Shown: positions 17,321 to 26,589, counted from the first letter of the stretch. The stretch is 64,000 nucleotides of DNA from Streptomyces humi (GCF_001005085.2 NZ_LBMU02000025.1:124001-188000), one strand, 5' to 3'. Made by a program: numbers and translations. Notes: generated by a model from the sequence alone, not told the origin.

Positions 17321-18811
17321 TCAGGCAGCCGGGGTCGGGACGTACGGCGCGAGTTCCGCCGCCAGTTCCTCGTGCACGCGCACCTTGAGGAGAGTGCCCT
17401 CGGCGGTGTGCTCCTCCGAGAGGACCTCGCCCTCGTTGTGGGCGCGGGCGACCAGCTTGCCGTGGGTGTACGGGACCAGGGCCTCGATCTCGACCGACGG
17501 GCGGGGCAGGTCGTTGTCGAGAAGGGCCAGCAGTTCGTCGATGCCCTGGCCCGTGCGGGCCGAGACGGCGATGGACCGCTTCTCGACGCGGAGCAGGCGC
17601 TGGAGGACCAGGGGGTCCGCCGCGTCCACCTTGTTGATCACGACGATCTCGGGTACGTCGGTGGCTCCGACGTCCCTGATCACCTCGCGCACGGCGGCCA
17701 GCTGCTCCTCCGGAGCCGGGTGCGAGCCGTCGACCACGTGCAGGATCAGGTCGGAGTCGCCGACCTCCTCCATCGTGGAGCGGAACGCCTCGACCAGGTG
17801 GTGGGGCAGGTGGCGGACGAAGCCGACGGTGTCCGCCAGGGTGTAGAGGCGGCCGCCGGGGGTCTCGGCCCGGCGGACCGTCGGGTCCAGGGTCGCGAAC
17901 AGGGCGTTCTCGACCAGGACACCGGCGCCCGTGAGGCGGTTGAGCAGGGAGGACTTGCCGGCGTTGGTGTAGCCCGCGATGGCGACGGACGGCACCTTGT
18001 TGCGGCGGCGCTCCTGACGCTTGATCTCGCGGCCGGTCTTCATGTCCGCGATCTCCCGGCGCATCTTCGCCATCTTCTCGCGGATCCGGCGCCGGTCCGT
18101 CTCGATCTTGGTCTCACCGGGGCCACGCGTGGCCAGGCCGCCGCGACCGCCACCCATCTGCCGGGACAGCGACTGACCCCAGCCGCGCAGCCGCGGCAGC
18201 ATGTACTGCATCTGTGCGAGCGCGACCTGCGCCTTGCCCTCTCGGGACTTGGCGTGCTGGGCGAAGATGTCCAGGATCAGGGCGGTCCGGTCGATGACCT
18301 TGACCTTGACGACGTCCTCCAGCTGAATCAGCTGGCCGGGGCTCAGCTCACCGTCGCAGATGACCGTGTCGGCGCCGGACTCGAGGACGATGTCGCGCAG
18401 CTCCAGGGCCTTGCCGGAGCCGATGTAGGTGGCCGCGTCGGGCTTGTCACGGCGCTGGATGACGCCGTCGAGCACCAGCGCGCCCGCCGTCTCGGCGAGG
18501 GCGGCGAGCTCCGCGAGGGAGTTGTCCGCGTCCTGCGCGGTGCCCGAGGTCCACACCCCGACCAGTACGACCCGCTCGAGTCGGAGCTGTCGGTACTCGA
18601 CCTCGGTGACGTCCTCGAGCTCGGTGGAGAGGCCCGCGACACGGCGCAGGGCCGCGCGCTCGGAGCGGTCGAACTGGTCGCCGTCCCGCTCTCCGTCGAT
18701 CTCGTGGCTCCAGGCGACGTCCTCTTCCATCAGGGCATCGGCCCGAAGACCGTCGGAGTAGTCCTGCGCGAGGCGCCTGGTGTCCTGGGAAGGGGAAGAA
18801 GAGGAGGTCAT
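17321..18811 (-). CDS. hflX: GTPase HflX, ribosome-associated
   Basis: 496-aa HflX GTPase, which binds the 50S subunit and rescues or splits ribosomes under stress. The N-terminal HflX domain (DAATYIGSGKALEL, DGELSPGQLIQLE) is followed by a long linker helix (EKMAKMRREIADMK). The G domain carries G1 GYTNAGKSS, G3 DTVGF and G4 NKVD. ATG at 18811 follows AAGGA. The N-terminal extension of about 60 residues is typical of actinobacterial HflX. It stands alone, with a heptanucleotide repeat tract upstream. Confidence 0.95.
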   Translation of the reverse strand: MTSSSSPSQDTRRLAQDYSDGLRADALMEEDVAWSHEIDGERDGDQFDRSERAALRRVAGLSTELEDVTEVEYRQLRLERVVLVGVWTSGTAQDADNSLAELAALAETAGALVLDGVIQRRDKPDAATYIGSGKALELRDIVLESGADTVICDGELSPGQLIQLEDVVKVKVIDRTALILDIFAQHAKSREGKAQVALAQMQYMLPRLRGWGQSLSRQMGGGRGGLATRGPGETKIETDRRRIREKMAKMRREIADMKTGREIKRQERRRNKVPSVAIAGYTNAGKSSLLNRLTGAGVLVENALFATLDPTVRRAETPGGRLYTLADTVGFVRHLPHHLVEAFRSTMEEVGDSDLILHVVDGSHPAPEEQLAAVREVIRDVGATDVPEIVVINKVDAADPLVLQRLLRVEKRSIAVSARTGQGIDELLALLDNDLPRPSVEIEALVPYTHGKLVARAHNEGEVLSEEHTAEGTLLKVRVHEELAAELAPYVPTPAA

Positions 18812-18895
18812 TGGGTCCTTAGTGTCGATGGGAATGCCGATGCCGGCGGCTGTCGCGCCGACACTGGTTCAACGTACGTGTACCCCGGGAGATTC

Positions 18896-18986
18896 CCCGT
18901 GACCCGTGACCCGTGACCCGTGACCCGTGATCCGTGATCCGTGATCCGTGACCAGTGGCCGGCGACCGGCGACCGGCGACCCGTGC
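18896..18986. repeat. Heptanucleotide tandem repeat upstream of hflX
   Basis: Thirteen consecutive 7-bp units: five CCCGTGA, three TCCGTGA, one degenerate CCAGTGG, three CCGGCGA and one CCCGTGC. It lies 85-175 bp upstream of the hflX start and downstream of the convergently oriented side of the peptidase gene, in a gene-free gap. Confidence 0.9.
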
Positions 18987-19060
18987 GGCGCCGGCCCCAT
19001 GATGGTCGCACGGGCGGCGCCGCCTCGGCACCGTGTTATTCCCGGGGAACGGCCCCGTCG

Positions 19061-20548
19061 TCACTTGCGGGCCTTGCGAGGCTGTTTGGCCGGGACCTGC
19101 TTCCAGTCCGGGTGACCGGGCATCGGCGGGGTCTTCTGGCCGTACAGCCAGGCGTCGAAGAAGCCGGTGAGGTCGCGGCCGGCGATCGCGGAGGCCAGCC
19201 GGACGAAGTCGGCGGTGGTGGCGTCGCCGTCCTTGTGGCGCTGTACCCAGATCCGCTCCAGGCGCTCGAAGGCCGGCTTGCCGATCTCCTGGCGCAGGGC
19301 GTAGAGGGCGAGGGCCGCGCCGTCGTAGATGTTCGGCCGGAAGATGCTGATCTTCTGGCCCGGCGCGGGGGCCTTGGGCCGCGCGGGCGGGCCGCCGGCG
19401 GCGCGCCAGGCGTCGGACTGGCCGTAGGCCGCCTTCATGCGGTCGATCATGGGGTGGTGGCCCTTCTGCTCCGCGTACAGCTCCTCGTACCAGGTGGCGT
19501 GGCCCTCGTTCAGCCAGACGTCCGACCACACGCGCGGGCTGACGCTGTCGCCGAACCACTGGTGGGACAGCTCGTGCACCATGATCGACTCGATGTACCA
19601 CTTGGGGTACGCGGGTTCGGTGAACAGGTTCTTCTCGAAGAGCGAGAGGGTCTGGGTCTCCAGCTCGAATCCGGTGGCCGCCTGTGCCATGAGCACGCCG
19701 TACGTCTCGAACGGGAACGGTCCGACCTTGCCCTCCAGCCAGGCGATCTGGTCCGGGGTCTTGGCCAGCCAGGGCTCGAGCTTCTTGGCGTCGGCGCTGG
19801 GGACGACGTCACGGACCGGCAGCCCGTGCGGCCCCTTGCGGTGCAGTACGGCGGAGCGGCCGATGGAGACCTGGGCCAGTTCGGTGGCCATGGGGTGCCG
19901 GGTGCGGTAGGTCCAGGTGGTCCGGCCGCCGGTGCGGACCGAGTCGGTGGGCAGGCCGTTGGCGACGACCGTGTAGGCGTCGGGGGCGGTCACGTGGAAG
20001 GTGAACATCGCCTTGTCGGACGGGTGGTCGTTGCACGGGAAGACCAGGTGGGCGGCGTCCGCCTGGTTGGCCATGGCGAGCCCGTCGGTGGTGCGCACCC
20101 AGCCGCCGTCCTGGTCCTTGGCGGGCACCGGGTCGCTGGTGTGCCGGACCGTGATGCGCGTCCAGCTGCCCCGCCGCAGCGGCCGGTCCGGGGTGACGAC
20201 CAGGTCCTCGCCGGCGCCGGCGTAGTCGGCGGGCCGGCCGTCGACCGTCACGGACTCGACCTTGCCGTGCGCGAAGTCGAGGTTGATCCGGTCCAGGTCG
20301 GCGGTGGTGACCGCGTCGATGGTGGTGACGGCCTGGAGCGGCTTGGAGTTGCTGCCCGAGTAGGTGAAGGAGAGGTCGTACGACGCCACGTCGTACCCCG
20401 GGTTGCCGAGGTACGGGAAGAGCCGGTCGCCGAGGCCCAGCTGGGCCGGCGGTGCGCTCGCGCCGAGGAGGGCGACGGAGACGGCGGAGGCGAGGAGGGC
20501 GGCGGCCCGCCGGTGCCTGAGCGGGCGGGTGCGGAGGGTGAGCGGCAT
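19061..20548 (-). CDS. Secreted M1-family metallopeptidase
   Basis: 495-aa zinc aminopeptidase-like protein. A Tat- or Sec-type signal peptide (RPLRHRRAAALLASAVSVALL) indicates export. The N-terminal beta domain (DVASYDLSFTY) is followed by the catalytic domain: the zinc motif HELSHQW with the third ligand in NEGHATWYEE 18 residues on. The expected upstream GxMEN motif is not intact; the segment reads GVLMAQAATGFE, so activity on normal aminopeptidase substrates is uncertain. The family's C-terminal helical domain is short. The C-terminus is basic (KQPRKARK). Stands alone. Confidence 0.87.
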   Translation of the reverse strand: MPLTLRTRPLRHRRAAALLASAVSVALLGASAPPAQLGLGDRLFPYLGNPGYDVASYDLSFTYSGSNSKPLQAVTTIDAVTTADLDRINLDFAHGKVESVTVDGRPADYAGAGEDLVVTPDRPLRRGSWTRITVRHTSDPVPAKDQDGGWVRTTDGLAMANQADAAHLVFPCNDHPSDKAMFTFHVTAPDAYTVVANGLPTDSVRTGGRTTWTYRTRHPMATELAQVSIGRSAVLHRKGPHGLPVRDVVPSADAKKLEPWLAKTPDQIAWLEGKVGPFPFETYGVLMAQAATGFELETQTLSLFEKNLFTEPAYPKWYIESIMVHELSHQWFGDSVSPRVWSDVWLNEGHATWYEELYAEQKGHHPMIDRMKAAYGQSDAWRAAGGPPARPKAPAPGQKISIFRPNIYDGAALALYALRQEIGKPAFERLERIWVQRHKDGDATTADFVRLASAIAGRDLTGFFDAWLYGQKTPPMPGHPDWKQVPAKQPRKARK

Positions 20549-20669
20549 GGACCACCGCTACCAGCGCGTTCGCGACGTACGGCGACGACTCGCGACCAAA
20601 CCACCCGAACGGGTAAGTCACCGGTATTTCGTTCGGCTCACTCCGGTGACGTGCCTGGTGAGGACGGCA

Positions 20670-22793
20670 TCACTGGTGTCGCGCGCGGCCCACGTCGTAC
20701 ACGCCGGGCACGTTGCGCATCGCGCGCATCAGGGCCGGCAGGTGGGCCGCGTCGGGGAGCTCCACGGTGTAGGTGTGGCGGACGCGCTGCTGGCTGGGCG
20801 GTTCCACGGTCGCCGAGACGATCTCGGCGCCCTCCTGGGCCATCGCCTCGGTGAGGTCGGCGAGCAGATGGGGGCGGCCGAACGATTCGGCGACCAGGGT
20901 GACCCGGCAGCCCGTGCTGTCGCCCCAGCTCACGGCGATCTCCGGGCGGCCGGTGCCCTTCATGTGGGCCACCGCGGCGCACTCCACCCGGTGCACGGTG
21001 ACCACTCCCCCGCGTACCGCGAAGCCGGTGACCTCGTCGGGCGGTACGGGGGTGCAGCAGCCCGCCAGCCGTACGGCCGCCTCCGGGCGGTCGACGACCA
21101 CGGCGCTGGCGGTGCGCGGGGCGGACGCCTGGGGCTCGGGCACGGGACGGCTCGGCACGGGGGCCGGCAGCTCCTCCGCGGCGGTCGTCGGGTGGGTGGC
21201 GAGCCAGCGCTGGATGGCGATGCGCGCGGCGGGCGTGTGGGCGTGCTCCAGCCACTCCCGGGAGGGTTCGGAGGCGGGGTCCTGGCCCATCAGGAGCTGA
21301 ACGGTGTCGCCGTCCCTGAGGACCGTGCTGAGGGTCGCGAGGCGGCCGTTGACGCGGGCGCCGATGCAGGCGTGGGCGTCCTCGCCGTACTGGGCGTAGG
21401 CGGCGTCGACGCAGGTGGCGCCGTCGGGGAGGCCGAGGGTTCCGCCGTCGGGGCGGAAGACGGTGATCTCGCGGTCCTGGGCGAGGTCCTCGCGCAGGGT
21501 GGACCAGAAGGTGTCGGTGTCGGGCGCGGCCTTCTGCCAGTCGAGGAGACGGGAGAGCCAGCCGGGGCGGGTGGGGTCGGCGCGCTCGCCGTCGACGGTG
21601 TCGTCGGCGGTGTCCGCGGCGGGCGCGTCGGCGGCCTGCGCGTAGGGGTTGCCGAGGGCGACGACTCCCGCCTCGGCGACCTTGTGCATCTGGTGGGTGC
21701 GGATGAGGACCTCGGCGACCTGCCCGTCGGGGCGGGCGACCGCCGTGTGCAGCGACTGGTAGAGGTTGAACTTCGGTACCGCGATGAAGTCCTTGAACTC
21801 CGAGACCACCGGGGTCAGACAGGTGTGCAGTTCACCGAGGACGGCGTAACAGTCCGCGTCCTCGTTGACCAGCACCAGCAGCCGGCCGAAGTCGCAGCCG
21901 CGCAGTTCGCCGCGCTTGCGGCTGACGCGGTGGACGGAGACGAAGTGCCGGGGGCGGATGAGGACCTCGGCCGGGATGTCGGCCTCGCGCAGCACCGCGC
22001 GTACCTCGTCGGCGATGTCGGCGAGGGGGTCGTCCGCGCGGGCGGTGTTCTCCGCGATCAGCTCGCGGGTGTGGGCGTACTCCTCGGGATGCAGGATCGC
22101 GAAGACCAGGTCCTCCAGCTCGGTCTTGAGCGCCTGCACGCCGAGCCGTTCGGCGAGCGGGATGAGGACGTCCCGGGTGACCTTGGCGATGCGGGCCTGT
22201 TTCTCGGGGCGCATCACGCCGAGGGTGCGCATGTTGTGCAGCCGGTCGGCGAGCTTGATCGACATCACCCGGACGTCGCTGCCGGTGGCGACGAGCATCT
22301 TCCGGAACGTCTCGGGTTCGGCGGCGGCCCCGTAGTCGACCTTCTCGAGTTTGGTCACCCCGTCGACCAGGTAGCGGACCTCCGCGCCGAACTCCTCCCC
22401 CACCTGGTCGAGCGTCACCTCGGTGTCCTCGACGGTGTCGTGGAGCAGAGAGGCGGTCAGGGTCGTCGTCTCGGCGCCGAGTTCGGCGAGGATCAGGGTG
22501 ACCGCGAGCGGGTGCGTGATGTACGGCTCGCCGCTCTTGCGCATCTGGCCGCGGTGCGACGACTCGGCCAGCACGTAGGCGCGGCGCAGCGGTTCGAGGT
22601 CGGCGTCGGGGTAGTGGGCGCGGTGCGCCTCGGCGACGTGGCCGATGGCGTCGGGCAGTCTGCCCCGGGCGGCGTTGCCGAGCAGCGCGGCCAGTCCCAG
22701 TCGACGCAGGTCGATCCGGGGGCGGGCCTTCCTGCGGGCCACTGTGGGCACTACAGGACCGGGCGTCGCAGGGTTCGTGGCCTCCGCACTCAT
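20670..22793 (-). CDS. RelA/SpoT homologue (RshA-like), synthetase motif degenerate
   Basis: 707-aa RSH protein of the (p)ppGpp family. The HD hydrolase domain is intact (SHRGQMRKSGEPYITHP, LLHDTVEDTE at about residues 117-126, IKLADRLHNMRT). The synthetase domain keeps the Asp of CDFGRLLVLV and the Glu of AEVLIRT. However, RPRHFVSVHRVS replaces the usual RPKxxYSIYRKM, and the arginine of the DLxAxR pattern is a leucine. TGS (ITVFRPDGGTLGLPDGAT) and ACT domains follow. I infer a hydrolase-biased enzyme with weak or no synthesis. ATG at 22793 follows GGAGG; an upstream in-frame GTG overlaps that site. Confidence 0.88.
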   Translation of the reverse strand: MSAEATNPATPGPVVPTVARRKARPRIDLRRLGLAALLGNAARGRLPDAIGHVAEAHRAHYPDADLEPLRRAYVLAESSHRGQMRKSGEPYITHPLAVTLILAELGAETTTLTASLLHDTVEDTEVTLDQVGEEFGAEVRYLVDGVTKLEKVDYGAAAEPETFRKMLVATGSDVRVMSIKLADRLHNMRTLGVMRPEKQARIAKVTRDVLIPLAERLGVQALKTELEDLVFAILHPEEYAHTRELIAENTARADDPLADIADEVRAVLREADIPAEVLIRPRHFVSVHRVSRKRGELRGCDFGRLLVLVNEDADCYAVLGELHTCLTPVVSEFKDFIAVPKFNLYQSLHTAVARPDGQVAEVLIRTHQMHKVAEAGVVALGNPYAQAADAPAADTADDTVDGERADPTRPGWLSRLLDWQKAAPDTDTFWSTLREDLAQDREITVFRPDGGTLGLPDGATCVDAAYAQYGEDAHACIGARVNGRLATLSTVLRDGDTVQLLMGQDPASEPSREWLEHAHTPAARIAIQRWLATHPTTAAEELPAPVPSRPVPEPQASAPRTASAVVVDRPEAAVRLAGCCTPVPPDEVTGFAVRGGVVTVHRVECAAVAHMKGTGRPEIAVSWGDSTGCRVTLVAESFGRPHLLADLTEAMAQEGAEIVSATVEPPSQQRVRHTYTVELPDAAHLPALMRAMRNVPGVYDVGRARHQ

Positions 22794-23090
22794 GGGCACA
22801 CCTCCGGCTCGTGGACCGGCGGACGGGGCCCCAGGGCATACGTGGCTCAGGGATTGGCGACGTCCCCCCGTCCGTGCCGGTGCTTGATGCTATCGAGCCC
22901 GTCGCGCCCGATTGACCGCCTCCCGCCGAGCGTGAAACGGATCACCCCATCGAGCGATGATTTGGAGGTTTACGATTTTGCGCCACCTGTTCGGCGGGTG
23001 GCCGATGTTTCTCGCCACCGAGGGCGAGCGAGGCCGTGGATCCGGGTGCCGTACGACGCCCCGGACCACGGTTCACTACGTGCGGTCAGC
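22794..23090. other. 297-bp gap upstream of the RSH gene
   Basis: No gene seen. It probably holds the promoter of the RSH gene and the 3' end of the dapF transcript. The AT-richer patch around 22955-22990 is the only compositional oddity; I cannot assign an operator. Confidence 0.4.
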
Positions 23091-23954
23091 TCAACGGACG
23101 GCGTTTTCCAGCCATTCGGCGTCGATCTCGCCCTCGGCCACGATCACGGCGGGGCCGGTCATCTCGATCTCACCGTCGGGCCGTTCGGTGATGACGAGCC
23201 GTCCGCCGGGCAGATCCACGGTGTACGTCGCCGGAATCCCGGTGACCGCCGGGTCGGCTCCGTCGCGGCGGGCCGCGGCCACGGCGACCGCGCAGGCGCC
23301 GGTGCCGCAGGAGCGGGTCTCGCCGGAGCCGCGCTCGTGCACGCGCATCGCGACGTGACCGGGGCCGCGGTCCACGACGAACTCGACGTTGACCCCTTCG
23401 GGGTAGGCCGACGGCGGGCTGAAGGGCGGCGGGGTGCGGAGGTCGCCGGCGTCCGCGAGGTCCTCGACGAAGGCGACGGCGTGCGGGTTGCCCATGTTCA
23501 CGTTCCGCGCGGGCCACGCGCGGTCGCCGACGCTCACCCTGACGTCCCCCTCGGGGAGCCGGGCGCGGCCCATGCCGACGGTGATGTCGCCGGCCTTGTC
23601 GATGTGGACGGACTTGACGCCGCCACGGGTGGCGACGGCGAGGTCGCCCTCGGTGACGTGACCGGCCTGCTGGAGGTAGCGGGCGAAGACGCGGACGCCG
23701 TTGCCGCACATCTCGGCGACCGAGCCGTCGCCGTTGCGGTAGTCCATGAACCACTCCGCTTCGGCGGCCATCCCCTTGGCCTCGGGGTGCGCGGCGGACC
23801 GTACGACGTGCAGCACGCCGTCGGCGCCGAGGCCGGCCCTGCGGTCGCAGAGGGCGGCGACCGCGGCCGGGGTGAGGTCGAGGGCGTTGTCCGGGTCCGG
23901 GACGATCACGAAGTCGTTCTGGGTGCCGTGGCCCTTGAGGAAGGGGATGTTCAT
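23091..23954 (-). CDS. dapF: Diaminopimelate epimerase
   Basis: 287-aa enzyme interconverting LL- and meso-diaminopimelate, for lysine and peptidoglycan. The two catalytic cysteines lie in MCGNGVRVF and RSCGTGACA, and the substrate loops GHGTQNDFVI and GNPHAVAFVED are present. ATG at 23954. It is a complete family-length protein. Streptomyces peptidoglycan contains LL-diaminopimelate, so the enzyme also serves the lysine branch. Confidence 0.96.
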   Translation of the reverse strand: MNIPFLKGHGTQNDFVIVPDPDNALDLTPAAVAALCDRRAGLGADGVLHVVRSAAHPEAKGMAAEAEWFMDYRNGDGSVAEMCGNGVRVFARYLQQAGHVTEGDLAVATRGGVKSVHIDKAGDITVGMGRARLPEGDVRVSVGDRAWPARNVNMGNPHAVAFVEDLADAGDLRTPPPFSPPSAYPEGVNVEFVVDRGPGHVAMRVHERGSGETRSCGTGACAVAVAAARRDGADPAVTGIPATYTVDLPGGRLVITERPDGEIEMTGPAVIVAEGEIDAEWLENAVR

Positions 23955-24089
23955 TCTTCGAGGGTAAAGGAGGGGGGTGGGGTGGTTCGGGTGCGGGCCG
24001 GTGGGGCTGGTCGCGCAGTTCCTCCCCCAGCCTTCGGCCGGGGGTACCCCCAGCGCCCCTACGGGACGCTCCCCGGGTGAGGGCGCGTT

Positions 24090-24596
24090 TCAGCGCAGGC
24101 GTGCCACGCGCCAGACCGCCAGGACGACCACGATCGCCACCAGGAGGGCGTAGCCGATCACCACGCGCCAGTCGGGTCCCCGGCCCGAGCCCCTCGCCGG
24201 GATGCCCGGCCAGGTGTAGCCCACCCGGCGGGCGGCCGTCATGCCCCAGCCGGCCGCGCAGAAGCAGATCAGCAGGCCCAGCATCGCGATCACCGCGCCG
24301 CTGTCGCCGAAGTCGAAGGCCAGCGGGAACGCGAACATCAGGGAGCCGACCGCGGCCAGGCCCACGATGGGGGCCAGCTGCCACAGCCGCAGGCGGCGCT
24401 GCGGGCGGAGTTCGACCTCGACCTCGGGGCCGCTCGCGAACATCTCCTCCGGCTCGGGGCCGTCGGCGGTCACGCCGCCGCCCACCGTGTCGTCCGGACC
24501 GTCCGAGCTCAGCCTGTCCTCGGCCTCCTCGGCCGCACTGGGCCCTACCGCGACATGCTCGGCGTCTTGTGCGGTGTCGCGAGGGCCGGCCTCCAT
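24090..24596 (-). CDS. Small membrane protein, three predicted helices
   Basis: 168-aa protein of unknown function. The N-terminal 75 residues are acidic and disordered (AAEEAEDRLSSDGPDD). Three hydrophobic segments follow: LWQLAPIVGLAAVGSLMFAF, AVIAMLGLLICFCAAGWGM and VVIGYALLVAIVVVLAVW, with a basic C-terminus. It lies between dapF and miaA on the same strand, as in other Streptomyces (recalled). ATG at 24596 is used; an in-frame GTG at 24602 sits 4 nt after GGAGG and is an alternative start. Confidence 0.75.
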   Translation of the reverse strand: MEAGPRDTAQDAEHVAVGPSAAEEAEDRLSSDGPDDTVGGGVTADGPEPEEMFASGPEVEVELRPQRRLRLWQLAPIVGLAAVGSLMFAFPLAFDFGDSGAVIAMLGLLICFCAAGWGMTAARRVGYTWPGIPARGSGRGPDWRVVIGYALLVAIVVVLAVWRVARLR

Positions 24597-24703
24597 CGCC
24601 ACGCGCCCTCCCAACCTAGGACTCCACTTGCGATCGAAGCTCGATGATGGCACGGCGCCGGAGGCCAGGATGACCGGTGGCGCATCCCGATGCCATGACG
24701 TGA

Positions 24704-25642
24704 TCAGGCTGTGACCGGTCGTTCGACCAACGCCAGGGCCAGCCGCGGAAGTTCCTGGCGGTCCGCCGCGGCCCCACTCAACCAGTGCACCCGCGGGTCG
24801 CGCCTGAACCATGAATCCTGGCGGCGCGCGAAGCGCTTGGTGGCACGGACGGTCTCGGCCCGCGCCTCCGCTTCCGTGCACTCGCCGGCGAGCGCCGTGA
24901 GGACCTGCTGGTAGCCGAGGGCGCGCGACGCCGTGCGGCCCTCGCGCAGCCCGTGCGCCTCCAGTGCGCGCACCTCGTCCACGAGACCCGCCTCCCACAT
25001 CCGGTCGACGCGCAGCGCGATGCGCTCGTCGAGTTCGGGGCGGGCCACGTCGACGCCGATCTGGACGGTGTCGTACACCGAGTCGTGGCCGGGGAGGTTG
25101 GCGGTGAAGGGGCGGCCGGTGATCTCGATCACCTCCAGCGCGCGGACGATACGGCGGCCGTTGCTGGGCAGGATGGCCCGCCCGGCCTCGGGGTCGGCGG
25201 CGGCCAGCCGGGCGTGCAGGGCGCCGGAGCCGCGCAGCGCGAGTTCCTCCTCCAGGCGGGCCCTGACCTCGGGGTCGGTGCCGGGGAACTCCAGGTTGTC
25301 GACGGCACCGCGGACGTAGAGCCCGCTGCCGCCGACCAGGATCGGCCAGCGGCCCTCGGCGAGCAGGGCGTCGATGCGGGCACGGGCGAGCCGCTGGTAC
25401 TCGGCGACGGAGGCCGTGACGGTCACGTCCCAGATGTCGAGGAGGTGGTGCGGGACCCCGGCGCGCTCCTCGGGCGTCAGCTTGGCGGTGCCGATGTCCA
25501 TCCCCCGGTACAGCTGCATGGAGTCGGCGTTGACGACCTCCCCGCCGAGCCGTTGGGCCAGGAAGACGCCGAGGTCGGACTTTCCGGCCGCGGTGGGGCC
25601 GACGACGGCGATGACACGGGGGGCGGGGGGTGCGCTGCTCAC
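24704..25642 (-). CDS. miaA: tRNA dimethylallyltransferase
   Basis: 312-aa enzyme adding dimethylallyl to A37 of UNN-reading tRNAs, giving i6A, the substrate of MiaB encoded 3 kb away. Walker A-like GPTAAGKS at the N-terminus; then NADSMQLYRGMDIGTAKLT, VGGSGLYVRG, SNGRRIVRALEVIEITG, RTASRALGYQQ and the C-terminal RRQDSWFRRDPR. The GTG at 25642 (VSSAPPAPRVIAVVG) is the nearest start to the P-loop; no strong ribosome binding site is visible, but no recognisable sequence lies upstream. Confidence 0.95.
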   Translation of the reverse strand: MSSAPPAPRVIAVVGPTAAGKSDLGVFLAQRLGGEVVNADSMQLYRGMDIGTAKLTPEERAGVPHHLLDIWDVTVTASVAEYQRLARARIDALLAEGRWPILVGGSGLYVRGAVDNLEFPGTDPEVRARLEEELALRGSGALHARLAAADPEAGRAILPSNGRRIVRALEVIEITGRPFTANLPGHDSVYDTVQIGVDVARPELDERIALRVDRMWEAGLVDEVRALEAHGLREGRTASRALGYQQVLTALAGECTEAEARAETVRATKRFARRQDSWFRRDPRVHWLSGAAADRQELPRLALALVERPVTA

Positions 25643-25821
25643 GGCACCAGTCTCGCAAACCTCGGAAGCGGGTCTCGAACGAGTTACGTGACGGTCCGTG
25701 TCCGGGCTTCGTTGCCGTTGCGAGGTTCCTGCCGCCCACGAGAGGCGGCGACCGGGGTGGCGCCGACGGGCGCACCGGGTCACGCGGGATTTCGCTCGCA
25801 CGAGTAACGTATGGAGTGGAT

Positions 25822-26190
25822 ATGGGCGTTTTTGCACGGCTCCTCGGGAAGAAGTCGAAGGCGACGGAGGAGCCCGGCGCCGAGGTCACGGCCGGTGTCG
25901 AGCCGGCCGGGCCCGAAGTGGAGAACACGGCGGAGAACGCGACGGAGAGCGCGGCGCGGGAGACGGCCGAGGCGACGGCGGCGAAGGGCTCCGGCTCGAC
26001 GGAGGACGACGACGGCGGTCACGGCGACGGCAGGCACGGCGACGGCGGTCACGGTGGTGTGGACGCGCGGACGGAGCCGGAGCCGGAGTCCGCCGGCGCG
26101 GTCACGGCCGACGAGAGCACCGAGATCCCCAAGCAGCAGTCGGCGCGGGAAGCCGCCGACAACGAGGCCGGCGAGAACGCCCGCACATAA
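25822..26190 (+). CDS. Small acidic protein, function unknown
   Basis: 122-aa protein beginning MGVFARLLGKKSK, a short amphipathic basic start, followed by Glu/Ala/Thr-rich and His/Gly/Asp-rich disordered sequence (HGDGRHGDGGHGG, about residues 72-84). Homologous Streptomyces ORFs are sometimes labelled gliding motility protein, a label I do not consider supported. ATG at 25822 follows GGAG. It diverges from miaA and precedes the antitoxin-like gene by 32 bp, so the two are probably co-transcribed. Confidence 0.65.
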   Translation: MGVFARLLGKKSKATEEPGAEVTAGVEPAGPEVENTAENATESAARETAEATAAKGSGSTEDDDGGHGDGRHGDGGHGGVDARTEPEPESAGAVTADESTEIPKQQSAREAADNEAGENART

Positions 26191-26222
26191 CGGCCCGCGC
26201 GGAAGCCACAGGGAAGGTAACC

Positions 26223-26513
26223 ATGGGTCTCTTGGAGAATTTGAAGGCCAAGCTCGCCCCGGCGAAGGACAAGGCCTCGCACCTCGCGCAGCAGCACGAG
26301 GACAAGATCGACAAGCTCCAGCACGGCATGGACAAGGCCGCGCGGGTCGTCGACGAGAAGACCAAGGGCAAGTACAGCGACAAGATCCAGACGGGCACGG
26401 GCAGGGCCAAGGACGCGATGGACCGGTTCGTGCACCCGGACGCCATGGGCGGCACGGCGCCGGTCGACGCCACCACCCCGACGCGGCCGGAGGGGCCGCC
26501 GCCGGCTTCCTGA
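26223..26513 (+). CDS. MT0933/Rv0909-like antitoxin-family protein
   Basis: 96-aa lysine-rich helical protein: MGLLENLKAKLAPAKDKA, QQHEDKIDKLQHGMDKAA and DEKTKGKYSDKIQTG. It matches the small family annotated as MT0933-like antitoxin. No toxin gene is adjacent and the neighbour upstream does not resemble one, so an antitoxin role here is doubtful; a general stress or DNA-associated small protein is equally possible. ATG at 26223 follows AGGGAAGG. The transcript ends at the hairpin 26535-26574. Confidence 0.7.
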   Translation: MGLLENLKAKLAPAKDKASHLAQQHEDKIDKLQHGMDKAARVVDEKTKGKYSDKIQTGTGRAKDAMDRFVHPDAMGGTAPVDATTPTRPEGPPPAS

Positions 26514-26534
26514 GCCGGGCGGGTCCCGTTGATC

Positions 26535-26574
26535 GGCGGACGGCCGAGAGCCACCGGGCTCCCGGCCGTCCGCC
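26535..26574. terminator. Terminator between convergent genes
   Basis: 12-bp perfect stem GGCGGACGGCCG / CGGCCGTCCGCC (one more pair outside) with a 16-nt loop, between the antitoxin-like and dioxygenase-like genes. Confidence 0.8.
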
Positions 26575-26589
26575 GTTCCGCGGGACGTC

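Noticed and set aside
26223..26513. Toxin-antitoxin pair with the preceding small acidic protein
   Set aside because: The upstream protein is disordered and acidic with no toxin fold, and it comes before rather than after the antitoxin-like gene. Co-transcription alone is insufficient.
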